Shown here: positions 1-5,007 of the stretch, in pieces
How positions within the stretch are numbered: the first letter of the stretch is position 1
Layout of the letters: each line of letters begins with the position of its first letter
Origin: an uncultured Bacilli bacterium
Lineage (GTDB): Bacteria > Bacillota_I > Bacilli_A > RF39 > UBA660
Direction of reading: 5' to 3'
NCBI GenBank assembly: GCA_947623975.1
Contig: CANQHY010000078.1
Coordinates: 1 to 5,845 of the forward strand
DNA length: 5,845 bases
The notes under the pieces: generated by a model
The model's input: only the letters and a program-made list of their open reading frames with translations
What the model was told of the DNA's origin: nothing
Databases searched by the model: none
Made by a program: the position numbers and the translations under genes

Positions 1-124
1 TTACTTCATCTACTTTTAGATTATAAGTATCCTTGTAGTTTATAACATCACCTTTTTGATTTGTGAAACTTCCCCCTTCTCTTTTTACCAATTCTTTAAA
101 TTTAAACTTTCCTTTACATTGCAT
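1..124 (-). CDS. Probable ssDNA-binding protein, 5' part (left prophage copy)
   Basis: The ATG is at 124-122 and the gene runs off the left edge after 41 full codons. The visible residues match the N-terminus of the complete 94-residue protein at 5273-5557 except at two positions, Q4K and A16E (left copy has K and E). An AAGGAGTG-type Shine-Dalgarno site lies just upstream on the minus strand. It would be the first gene of the left phage's leftward operon, behind the promoter at 290-318. Its role (coating phage single-stranded DNA, like gene V protein of Ff) is inferred from size and position, not from a diagnostic motif. Confidence 0.75.
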   Translation of the reverse strand, partial: MQCKGKFKFKELVKREGGSFTNQKGDVINYKDTYNLKVDEV

Positions 125-217
125 TTTAAATCACTCCTTTTTTTAATTTTCTTAATAATTTTTTAATTTACTTTTCATTTTAGCAATGTTTCTAAATTAT
201 ATTAATATTCCCCCTAT

Positions 218-245
218 CTCAGCAAACTGGGGAAAGTTTACCGAG
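218..245 (-). other. Hairpin in operon leader, best formed on the minus strand (left copy)
   Basis: Arms 218-228 and 235-245 flank a 6-nt loop. On the minus strand the arms CTCGGTAAACT and AGTTTGCTGAG pair over 11 positions with two G-T wobbles. On the plus strand the same positions are A-C mismatches. The structure is therefore favoured in minus-sense RNA or in minus-strand ssDNA, which would be the packaged strand if, as in Ff phages, the virion strand is the coding strand. Candidate roles are packaging signal, replication origin or mRNA leader structure. A possible weak secondary promoter (TTGCTG, 18 bp, TATAAT) starts inside the hairpin. Confidence 0.6.
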
Positions 246-262
246 AAAAAAACTAGTTTTAA

Positions 263-336
263 ATAACTTATTTTAAGTTATCTGTAAATAATATAACTTA
301 TTTTAAGTTAAATGTCAATAACTTATTTCAAGTTAT
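263..336. promoter_or_regulatory. Three repressor operators, left immunity type
   Basis: Three inverted repeats of the form ATAACTTA-TTT-TAAGTTAT lie at 263-281, 293-311 (last base A instead of T) and 318-336 (one inner T to C change). Their centres at 272, 302 and 327 are 30 and 25 bp apart. The middle site overlaps the core of the leftward promoter, the third covers its -35 edge and the likely -35 region of the repressor promoter, and the first lies just past the leftward start point. This is what an XRE repressor needs to shut off the phage operon and control itself. Binding by the 363-584 product is inferred. Confidence 0.85.
290..318 (-). promoter_or_regulatory. Leftward phage-operon promoter (left copy)
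   Basis: Minus strand reads TTGACA (318-313), 17-bp spacer, TATATT (295-290). It faces the ssDNA-binding-protein gene at 124. The second and third operators overlap it. The partner promoter in the right copy is a perfect consensus at the equivalent place, which supports the call. Confidence 0.75.
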
Positions 337-338
337 TT

Positions 339-344
339 TATAAT
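339..344 (+). promoter_or_regulatory. Repressor promoter -10 element (left copy)
   Basis: TATAAT lies 24 bp before the repressor ATG and is kept at the equivalent place in the right copy (5771-5776). No good -35 hexamer is visible at normal spacing; the likely -35 position falls inside the third operator. Weak basal expression with autoregulation would fit. Confidence 0.5.
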
Positions 345-362
345 TTTTTTGAGGTGTATAAA

Positions 363-584
363 ATGTATGCAAGAATAAGAGATTTAAGAGAAGATAAAGA
401 ACTAACACAAAAACAAATAGGTCAATTACTAAATATGTCTCAAACTGGATATAATCAATATGAAACAGGCAAAAATGACATACCAACAAAAATACTAATA
501 GAATTAGCAAATTTTTATAACACATCAACTGATTATCTATTGGGGTTAACGAACGAAATAAAGCCATATCCTAGAATAAAATGA
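363..584 (+). CDS. XRE-family (Cro/CI-like) phage repressor, left type
   Basis: A 73-residue single-domain helix-turn-helix protein. Residues about 15-35 (TQKQIGQLL, then SQTGYNQYE as the recognition helix) and the ending FYNTSTDYLLGLT are typical of small Firmicutes phage repressors. It should bind the three operators at 263-336, silencing the leftward operon and giving immunity against phages with the same operators. The frame is open upstream to an ATG at 312, but the ATG at 363 is preferred: GAGGTG sits 6 nt before it, the homologous repressor at 5793 starts at the matching place, and the 312 start would lie inside the operators and upstream of the TATAAT at 339. No cleavage or dimerisation domain is present, so induction by RecA-type autocleavage is unlikely. 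Transcribed away from all phage structural genes. Confidence 0.9.
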   Translation: MYARIRDLREDKELTQKQIGQLLNMSQTGYNQYETGKNDIPTKILIELANFYNTSTDYLLGLTNEIKPYPRIK

Positions 585-602
585 GCAGAGCCAAGGAGCA
601 AC

Positions 603-623
603 TTGGGGGTCTTCCACCCCCAA
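603..623. other. GC-rich hairpin downstream of repressor
   Basis: TTGGGGGT (603-610) and ACCCCCAA (616-623) form a perfect 8-bp stem with a 5-nt loop, 18 bp after the repressor stop. It stands out in very AT-rich DNA. No T-run follows on either strand, so it is not a standard intrinsic terminator. It may slow transcription of the repressor, or be a replication or packaging structure in ssDNA. It is followed by a second C run (625-628). Confidence 0.6.
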
Positions 624-634
624 ACCCCTGGAGC

Positions 635-688
635 ATTATAAAACAATTAACAAAATTTATAAATAAATTTCATTAATTGTTTTATAAT
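635..688. repeat. 54-nt near-perfect palindrome (long hairpin)
   Basis: Outer arms ATTATAAAACAATTAA (635-650) and its exact reverse complement (673-688) pair over 16 bp. After a 2x2 internal mismatch (CA opposite CA), inner arms AAATTTAT (653-660) and ATAAATTT (663-670) pair over 8 bp around AA. This would fold very stably in ssDNA. It lies in the convergent intergenic region where the two prophages should meet, so a folded single-stranded attachment site or an origin structure is possible. Neither role is proven. As a terminator it lacks a GC-rich stem. Confidence 0.65.
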
Positions 689-711
689 TTATATATTAGG
701 TTAGCACGAGA

Positions 712-780
712 ATGAAAAATGAGCAAGTTTTATATGAAGAAGATGTTTTTTTAGGGTTCGAAGATAAAAAAAGAAAATAA
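712..780 (+). CDS. Doubtful 22-codon ORF
   Basis: ATG at 712 to TAA at 778-780 encodes 22 residues with many charges (MKNEQVLYEED at the start, KKRK at the end). An in-frame stop lies 15 nt upstream and there is no convincing Shine-Dalgarno site, only a purine stretch. It follows the 54-nt palindrome and precedes the terminator at 811-847. It is listed because this 250-bp region has no other coding signal. It may be chance. Confidence 0.15.
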   Translation: MKNEQVLYEEDVFLGFEDKKRK

Positions 781-810
781 GCCATATACTTTGATTTTGC
801 GCAATGTTAT

Positions 811-847
811 AAAAAAGGAGGTAGTTTTTGTTACTACTTCCCTTTTT
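811..847. terminator. Bidirectional intrinsic terminator
   Basis: Arms 811-825 and 833-847 form a 15-position stem around a 7-nt loop, with one A-C mismatch and one G-T wobble (plus strand). A T5 run ends the stem on the plus strand and a T6 run on the minus strand. It separates convergent units: the rightward repressor side and the leftward phage operon. The stop codon of the 74-codon gene (834-836) lies inside the stem. Confidence 0.75.
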
Positions 848-1058
848 CGTTTCTATATAGAGTGCCCAGACAGTCAACATTCAATGTCCAGTTTTTAGTT
901 TTGTATTCTAAACTTTGAAAGTTTACAGCAAGATATCCTTTATGTTTGATAAATTTGTTGATTTTAACAAATTCCAAAAAATTGCCGTGTGTATCGTAAT
1001 GAGATAAAATTTGCCCTTCATAGTAAAAACCGCGGTCTTCTGCAATGTAAAAATTCAC
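834..1058 (-). CDS. Small protein of unknown function coupled to Rep
   Basis: A 74-residue soluble protein, rich in aromatic and charged residues, with no membrane segment or motif I recognise. It begins with GTG, and the GTGA at 1055-1058 overlaps the Rep stop codon by 4 nt, so its translation is probably coupled to Rep; only a weak purine-rich SD is present. It is the last gene of the leftward operon and ends in the terminator at 811-847. Position suggests a replication role such as an accessory factor, a host-takeover protein or a second ssDNA-binding protein, but nothing in the sequence decides this. Confidence 0.75.
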   Translation of the reverse strand: MNFYIAEDRGFYYEGQILSHYDTHGNFLEFVKINKFIKHKGYLAVNFQSLEYKTKNWTLNVDCLGTLYRNEKGK

Positions 1059-1774
1059 TTTCTTTTCAAATTGTATTGCTTATATTCACAACTACCCAAA
1101 ACTTCGGTGTCGTATAATTCCTCATAAATGGGTTGCCTTTCTGTTAAATTATATTTATCAATAATGCGATTTTCAAGTTTGCTAAATTCTTTTAAGTTAT
1201 GATTTATAATTTCTTCGGGACGTCTCAAGTTTCTACTATAAAGATATGCTTTCTTGCCTTGTAATCTTTCATCCATATTATCTTTGGTCATATATTTAAC
1301 AATGTAAGCACCTATATTATCAACGTGTGTTATGGCATTTATATATACAAAACCATTCCCCCACATTTCTTGTAATTCATTTGCAGGGATAAATGGAATG
1401 TTCGACAAAACGTGATAATGGACTGCTCCCCTATCTTGAAATTCAATAACAGCAAGATATTTTATTTCTTTACCGAACTTCCATTTTAATCTTTGGATAA
1501 ACTTCATAAAAAGATAATTTGCTTGTTTAACGTCTGTTATGTTGTCCCTAAAAGTTAATGTAAAAAACTTATCATAAGCACTATCAAAATTACAACAAGC
1601 TAATCTCCTAACCATATCACGTCTTCGCTGATTAGTATTTGCATAATTTTTAAGTGCATTTTCTATATCAGTGCTATCCTCAGTTGTCCTATGTGCCCCA
1701 CCTTTACCGCTACAATACTTAGAATAGCTATAAACTTCTACAATATCTCCAGTTATTACATACTTTTTGAGCAT
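1055..1774 (-). CDS. Rolling-circle replication initiator (HUH endonuclease, inovirus gpII-like)
   Basis: A 239-residue protein with the three motifs of HUH replication initiators in order: motif I FTLTF at 71-75, the metal-binding motif II HYH at 119-121 (in AVHYHV), and motif III AYIVKYMTK at 156-164, where Y157 or Y161 is the likely nicking tyrosine. Members cut one strand at the double-strand origin, stay joined to the 5' end, and close the displaced single-stranded genome. There is no helicase domain, as in Ff gpII, so host helicase is needed. The start ATG follows a GAGGGGGGA Shine-Dalgarno site. It lies after the structural genes, behind a hairpin and a 65-nt A/T-only tract that may hold its origin or promoter, and its stop overlaps the next gene (GTGA). 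No origin nick site can be identified by eye. Confidence 0.92.
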   Translation of the reverse strand: MLKKYVITGDIVEVYSYSKYCSGKGGAHRTTEDSTDIENALKNYANTNQRRRDMVRRLACCNFDSAYDKFFTLTFRDNITDVKQANYLFMKFIQRLKWKFGKEIKYLAVIEFQDRGAVHYHVLSNIPFIPANELQEMWGNGFVYINAITHVDNIGAYIVKYMTKDNMDERLQGKKAYLYSRNLRRPEEIINHNLKEFSKLENRIIDKYNLTERQPIYEELYDTEVLGSCEYKQYNLKRK

Positions 1775-1822
1775 TAAAATCCCCCCTCAAAAAAAATCTT
1801 GTGATTTTCAACTATAATCAAG

Positions 1823-1887
1823 TTAAATATTTAATATATATAATATATATAATATATAATATAATATATATATATATATAATAATTT
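1823..1887. repeat. A/T-only tract (TA-rich), possible DNA-unwinding element
   Basis: 65 consecutive A or T bases, mostly TA steps, between the pVI-like gene and Rep. It borders the hairpin at 1880-1924. Such DNA melts easily and could be an unwinding element for initiation, or supply the -10 region of a Rep promoter. No clear -35/-10 pair can be singled out. Confidence 0.55.
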
Positions 1888-1924
1888 GCCGCAGCTTTCT
1901 CACGAAAGCTTGCTGCAAATTATT
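1880..1924. other. Long hairpin between pVI-like gene and Rep
   Basis: Outer arms AATAATTTGC (1880-1889) and GCAAATTATT (1915-1924) pair over 10 bp; inside are a C/T mismatch, a 3-bp GCA/TGC helix, a bulged T (1910) and a 6-bp GCTTTC/GAAAGC helix with a 4-nt loop. It overlaps the pVI-like stop codon. Minus-sense RNA leaving it enters TA repeats, not a clean U-run, so terminator function is uncertain. A double-strand origin or packaging hairpin next to Rep is an alternative. Confidence 0.6.
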
Positions 1925-2195
1925 ACTTTATGCCTAAAAAAGGGATTTTCCTTAATATCCACATTGTAAGCTTATAGACATCTTCAAAATTTAGTAAAAT
2001 AATTAGCGTTGGAACAACAAGTGTCAAAGTTAATGGTCGTATAAAAAAACCTAATAAACTTAAATTATCAAAAACTAAAGTTAAAAATGAATTTATACTA
2101 CCTGTTAACTCTGCAGGAAATTGAGGAATGTTTATCCAACCAAAAACAACTTGCAATAATACTTTAATAACATTTAATAAACCTTCTAGAATCAT
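1923..2195 (-). CDS. pVI-like hydrophobic minor coat protein
   Basis: A 90-residue membrane protein starting MILEGLLNVIKVLL. Hydrophobic stretches at about 2-20, 34-49 and 53-66 suggest two or three membrane helices, and the C-terminus (LRKIPFLGIK) is basic. In Ff phages gene VI directly follows gene III and its product helps attach pIII to the virion tip; the same order here is the main evidence. The frame is open to an ATG at 2216, but that start contains the AGGAGGT Shine-Dalgarno site itself. The ATG at 2195 lies at proper distance behind it and overlaps the upstream TGA as ATGA, implying translational coupling to the pIII-like gene. Confidence 0.7.
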   Translation of the reverse strand: MILEGLLNVIKVLLQVVFGWINIPQFPAELTGSINSFLTLVFDNLSLLGFFIRPLTLTLVVPTLIILLNFEDVYKLTMWILRKIPFLGIK

Positions 2196-3610
2196 TCTCG
2201 TGTTACCTCCTCCCATTTCCTTTTTGCTAAATTAACTAAACCAAATACAATAATAGCGTCAACACCAATTAAATAGAAATCATGTATAGTTTTAAATGTT
2301 CCATTCTCAAGTAGACTATTAAGGTTATAAGTTGTAGCAGTAATAAGCTTAGTATTTGTAAACGGCTCATTGATATCAGGAATATTAAAAATAGGCTCGC
2401 TAAAGTTAATATGCAAAATCTTATCTAAGATATCAAGTATCAGTTCAAATGGATAAAATAAAAATCCAAGTCTATCAGAGAACCATTCTTTTAATTCAGT
2501 AAAATAATTATCAAAAAAACCGTCTCCAGGAAGGAATAAACTTTTTATTGCCTCGACAAGTAATTCAATAAGTTTATATACGAAAAAGTTAGGACTAAAA
2601 GGATTAAGTAAATCAAATATGCTCATTAAACTATCCCAGATACCTTTGGTATTTTTATTTGTTTCGTCGAGTTTTTTATTTGTTTCATCTAATTTTTCGT
2701 TAGTTTGGTCAAGTTTTTCTTGAGTAATCTTATCAGAATTGAGCTGCTGGTCTTCAACAGTTAGACCGCTAATAGTTATAGTATAGTCATCGGTTATATA
2801 TTGGTCACCCTGGTAATACTCTAGAGAAAAAATATATTTTTCATTATTAGAAAAATTTATGCCCAAATCCTTAAAAGGAATATCAAAAATACAAAAAGTA
2901 TTTTGTGCAGGGTCTCTAACGTATTTACTATTAGCATTTAAAACAGTGTTATAACGAATATATGCAGCCTCATAATCAGTATCAGAAGAACTTTGAACAA
3001 CTTGCCTTATAACAAAATTAATATCAGGACAGTCATAATAAGTATAACTGCCGGCATTAATAGTGATATAATCATAATTACAAGAAGATAAATCTTCCTT
3101 GTTATTTGCAATAAATGGAGCTATAAAACTTGAGGCACTATTTTTTTTATAAACAATTTCCTTAGTATAAGCATCGTAAAGGTCAAAAGTGGTATATACA
3201 GCAGTTATGCCTTTATTAAAGTAAAAACTACTATCTACATTATTAGTTTCTATATTCCAAGAAGAACGTTGAGCATTACAGTAATAATAATCAAATGAAA
3301 TTCTATCGTTATCATTTTCATACCATTTATCAGGAGGGTAAAGAGACATATAATAATAACCAGCAGCAGGCCTCAAACGAAAAACTGATGTATTAGGGTC
3401 AAAAAAATACAAAACGAACTTAGAACCAACATTTTTATTAGTACCATAAATAATACAATATTCTTTTCCTTCAACAATGTCAGAAAAATCTTCAAAAGAG
3501 TAAGTATTACCATCAGAAAACTCTAAATCAACAGTAGCACCTAAACTGATAGTATAAGAAAAAAATATAAAAGCAAAAAATAAAAATGAAAAACATAAAA
3601 ACTTTTTCAT
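2192..3610 (-). CDS. pIII-like adsorption / minor tip protein
   Basis: A 472-residue protein. Residues 1-25 are a signal peptide (MKK, a Phe-rich core, SLGA as likely cleavage site). Residues about 26-290 form an extracellular domain rich in Tyr, Asp and Asn with scattered Cys (C52, C111, C177, C194, C240), the probable receptor-binding part. Three 7-residue repeats KLD(Q/E)TN(E/K) at 299-319 look like a short coiled coil or linker. Residues 324-400 are amphipathic and hydrophobic, including FLFYPFELILDIL. A membrane helix at about 445-461 is followed by basic KRK, so the C-terminus stays inside. This signal-ectodomain-anchor design is that of filamentous phage pIII, which binds the host and releases the virion. 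The ATG follows an AAAGGGGGA site. The stop overlaps the pVI-like start (ATGA). Family assignment is by architecture and position. Confidence 0.8.
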   Translation of the reverse strand: MKKFLCFSFLFFAFIFFSYTISLGATVDLEFSDGNTYSFEDFSDIVEGKEYCIIYGTNKNVGSKFVLYFFDPNTSVFRLRPAAGYYYMSLYPPDKWYENDNDRISFDYYYCNAQRSSWNIETNNVDSSFYFNKGITAVYTTFDLYDAYTKEIVYKKNSASSFIAPFIANNKEDLSSCNYDYITINAGSYTYYDCPDINFVIRQVVQSSSDTDYEAAYIRYNTVLNANSKYVRDPAQNTFCIFDIPFKDLGINFSNNEKYIFSLEYYQGDQYITDDYTITISGLTVEDQQLNSDKITQEKLDQTNEKLDETNKKLDETNKNTKGIWDSLMSIFDLLNPFSPNFFVYKLIELLVEAIKSLFLPGDGFFDNYFTELKEWFSDRLGFLFYPFELILDILDKILHINFSEPIFNIPDINEPFTNTKLITATTYNLNSLLENGTFKTIHDFYLIGVDAIIVFGLVNLAKRKWEEVTRE

Positions 3611-3626
3611 AAATCCCCCTTTCTAA

Positions 3627-3923
3627 TTACTTTAAAGTAATCATATTACGTAAAAATAAATATATAAAAAAGATACCAATAAGAAAACAAGACAAGAAAC
3701 AATAAGTAGAACAGTCTCTTGTTACTTCAGTTAAAGTATCTTGCTTTACAGATATAGTATCAAGTTTTGACAGAACTCTCTCATAGTAACTGTCGTAATA
3801 GTCAGCAGTAGAAAACTCACTATTTAAGTCATTACCAAGAACAAGTTCATTATTATCTGGAACAATTTCGTCGTTATCTGGAACATCAATAACAGATGTT
3901 ATAATGTCGTTTGATTCATCCAT
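3627..3923 (-). CDS. Acidic single-pass membrane protein, probable minor virion or assembly protein
   Basis: 98 residues. The N-terminal 40 residues are very acidic and hold a 7-residue repeat, VPDNDEI then VPDNNEL (14-27), followed by a looser third unit; the DNA shows the repeat as near-identical 21-bp units. Residues 49-69 (RVLSKLDTISVKQDTLTEVTR) could form a short helix, and 74-91 is a clear membrane span followed by R92 and a C-terminal K. No signal peptide; a type II-like or tail-anchored orientation is possible. A strong AAAGGAGG site sits in the end of the preceding 47-codon gene, 2 nt after whose stop this gene starts. It lies between assembly ATPase and pIII-like genes, so a virion-end or assembly-complex role is inferred. 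I do not recognise its family. Confidence 0.75.
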   Translation of the reverse strand: MDESNDIITSVIDVPDNDEIVPDNNELVLGNDLNSEFSTADYYDSYYERVLSKLDTISVKQDTLTEVTRDCSTYCFLSCFLIGIFFIYLFLRNMITLK

Positions 3924-3925
3924 AA

Positions 3926-4069
3926 TTATAAACCTCCTTTGAATGTTTTAGGAAAAGCGAAAGATAAAAATAAGTTGACAACTCTCTCAACCAAAAGAAA
4001 AATAACACCAATTGGAAGACCGGCTTTTACAACTTCAATAGCTAAATCAATGACGGTTTGGTAGTTCAT
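3926..4069 (-). CDS. 47-residue membrane protein overlapping the Zot gene
   Basis: ATG at 4069-4067 to TAA at 3926-3928, 47 residues starting MNYQTVIDLAIEVVKAGL. Residues about 17-40 are a hydrophobic segment (PIGVIFLLV, then ER, then VVNLFLSFAF), with a basic C-terminal end (KTFKGGL). A good AAAGGGGGTG Shine-Dalgarno site lies 8 nt upstream. The start overlaps the last 23 nt of the Zot gene in another frame, and the stop is 2 nt before the next ATG, so three genes are tightly linked. Size and hydrophobicity resemble small end-cap coat proteins (pVII/pIX-like), but a membrane partner for the Zot ATPase is equally possible. Clearly a real gene by SD, spacing and composition; its function is unproven. 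Confidence 0.7.
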   Translation of the reverse strand: MNYQTVIDLAIEVVKAGLPIGVIFLLVERVVNLFLSFAFPKTFKGGL

Positions 4070-4937
4070 TTAAAACACCCCCTTTATTATAATCATATAT
4101 ATCTTGCCTCTCTATCCCCTTCCACTCTTTGCGATATCTTTTCATTTTTGCATAAGTATCATAAGAGTTATAAAGGCTAGGCTTATGAAACCATAAAAAC
4201 TTATGTAATATCTCAGCATTCAATTTTCCGTTTTCTTCTGTTGCTGTTTTACCGTTAATAACAGTATTAAATTGAATGCAGGAAAGAATATTTTTACAGA
4301 TAACAACTGTGTCTATCTGTTCTCTTAATGGCTTTGCTAAACGCATATATACTTGAGAAGTTCCAACTATATGCTTTCTTTGTTTCCTTTGCTGCGAAAC
4401 TTCAACCATAATTTCAATTGGAATATTTTTGCTCTCAAGACTGTTAAATTCAAGATGTATTTCATCGATTAAATATAACACCCCTTCCATTCCGTTGCTT
4501 AATTCTTTTATACAGTCTAAACCGTCATAAGCAACAACTATTTTTACATCATCTTTTAATTTTTCAATTTCAACTTTGGTTTCTCCATTTTGAGAAAATA
4601 CAGTAACTTTACGAACTAATTCGTCAGTACCTAGTAAGAAATAATAAACAATTGATACATTTTCACTTATATTTTTTACGACATAATAACAATTAATAGG
4701 AAATTCTTTAATACTTACATTAGTACAAAAAACACAATCAGGATACTGTTCATTTACTTTAATACAATATTGGACTGCAGATAAAGTCTTTCCAGAACCT
4801 TGCTCAGCACAAAAAACTAATAGTCCTTCTGGATAAAAATAATAAGGGTTCTCACGTGCAAATTTTCTCCTGTAATTAAATACATTAAAAATATTTAGCG
4901 GATTATGAGAACCCTTCAAATTATCAAAATTATTCAA
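4047..4937 (-). CDS. Zot/pI-like virion assembly ATPase
   Basis: A 296-residue P-loop ATPase. Walker A is AEQGSGKT at 44-51 (A44 where the classical motif has G), and Walker B is VLYLIDEIH at 153-161 with D158 and E159. A basic stretch QQRKQRKHIVGTSQ at 182-195 matches the region after Walker B in Zot-domain proteins. Filamentous phage pI/Zot proteins use ATP to drive extrusion of the ssDNA through the membrane while coat protein is added. Start is TTG at 4937: GGGGGGAG lies 5 nt upstream and no ATG exists before residue 150. Unlike Ff pI or Vibrio Zot, no membrane helix or periplasmic tail is visible; the C-terminus is charged, so it should be cytoplasmic or rely on a partner, perhaps the overlapping 47-residue protein. 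The 'toxin' name does not apply here. Confidence 0.9.
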   Translation of the reverse strand: MNNFDNLKGSHNPLNIFNVFNYRRKFARENPYYFYPEGLLVFCAEQGSGKTLSAVQYCIKVNEQYPDCVFCTNVSIKEFPINCYYVVKNISENVSIVYYFLLGTDELVRKVTVFSQNGETKVEIEKLKDDVKIVVAYDGLDCIKELSNGMEGVLYLIDEIHLEFNSLESKNIPIEIMVEVSQQRKQRKHIVGTSQVYMRLAKPLREQIDTVVICKNILSCIQFNTVINGKTATEENGKLNAEILHKFLWFHKPSLYNSYDTYAKMKRYRKEWKGIERQDIYDYNKGGVLNELPNRH

Positions 4938-4963
4938 TTTAACTCCCCCCTTAAAATTAAAAA

Positions 4964-4993
4964 AAGGGAAGAAAAAAGTGGAATTCTTCCCTT
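4964..4993 (-). terminator. Intrinsic terminator between major coat and Zot genes
   Basis: On the minus strand AAGGGAAGAA (4993-4984) pairs perfectly with TTCTTCCCTT (4973-4964) around a 10-nt loop, and the stem runs into further T residues (7 in a row in total). It lies 14 nt after the coat stop and before the Zot Shine-Dalgarno site. Some read-through must be needed for the genes downstream. The same arrangement after gene VIII in Ff phages keeps coat protein in large excess. Confidence 0.85.
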
Positions 4994-5007
4994 AATATGG
5001 AAAAAAA

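Larger units (their letters stand above)
1..260. repeat. Direct repeat, left copy (partner 5434-5693)
   Basis: Base-by-base comparison with 5434-5693 shows four differences: T/G at 78 versus 5511, T/G at 115 versus 5548, a T7 versus T6 run near 137-143, and one fewer T just before the C5 run near 209. The block holds the start of the ssDNA-binding-protein gene, its leader and a strand-biased hairpin. Similarity stops abruptly after the palindrome AAAACTAGTTTT (249-260). The repeat probably continues beyond the left edge. Confidence 0.97.

Noticed and set aside
263..336. CRISPR-like array of short repeats
   Set aside because: Only three palindromic units with unequal 30/25 spacing around promoters; these are operators.
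312..362. Upstream ATG at 312 as repressor start
   Set aside because: It lies inside the operators and upstream of the repressor -10 element and has no Shine-Dalgarno site; ATG 363 has GAGGTG at good spacing and matches the start of the right repressor.
328..567. 79-codon ORF antisense to the repressor
   Set aside because: Hydrophobic Leu/Phe-rich translation is what the complement of an AT-rich HTH gene gives; there is no start signal and it is fully covered by the repressor.
712..2195. Shared 11-mer CACGAGAATGA at 705-715 (plus) and near 2192-2202 (minus)
   Set aside because: Matches of this length are expected several times by chance in a 5.8-kb AT-rich sequence and one lies in coding sequence.
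2196..2216. ATG at 2216 as pVI-like start
   Set aside because: The codons would include the Shine-Dalgarno site itself (GGGAGGAGG); ATG 2195 is correctly spaced and forms an ATGA overlap.
4047..4937. Zonula occludens toxin activity
   Set aside because: The match is to the N-terminal ATPase domain used in phage assembly; there is no secreted C-terminal region that could carry toxin activity.
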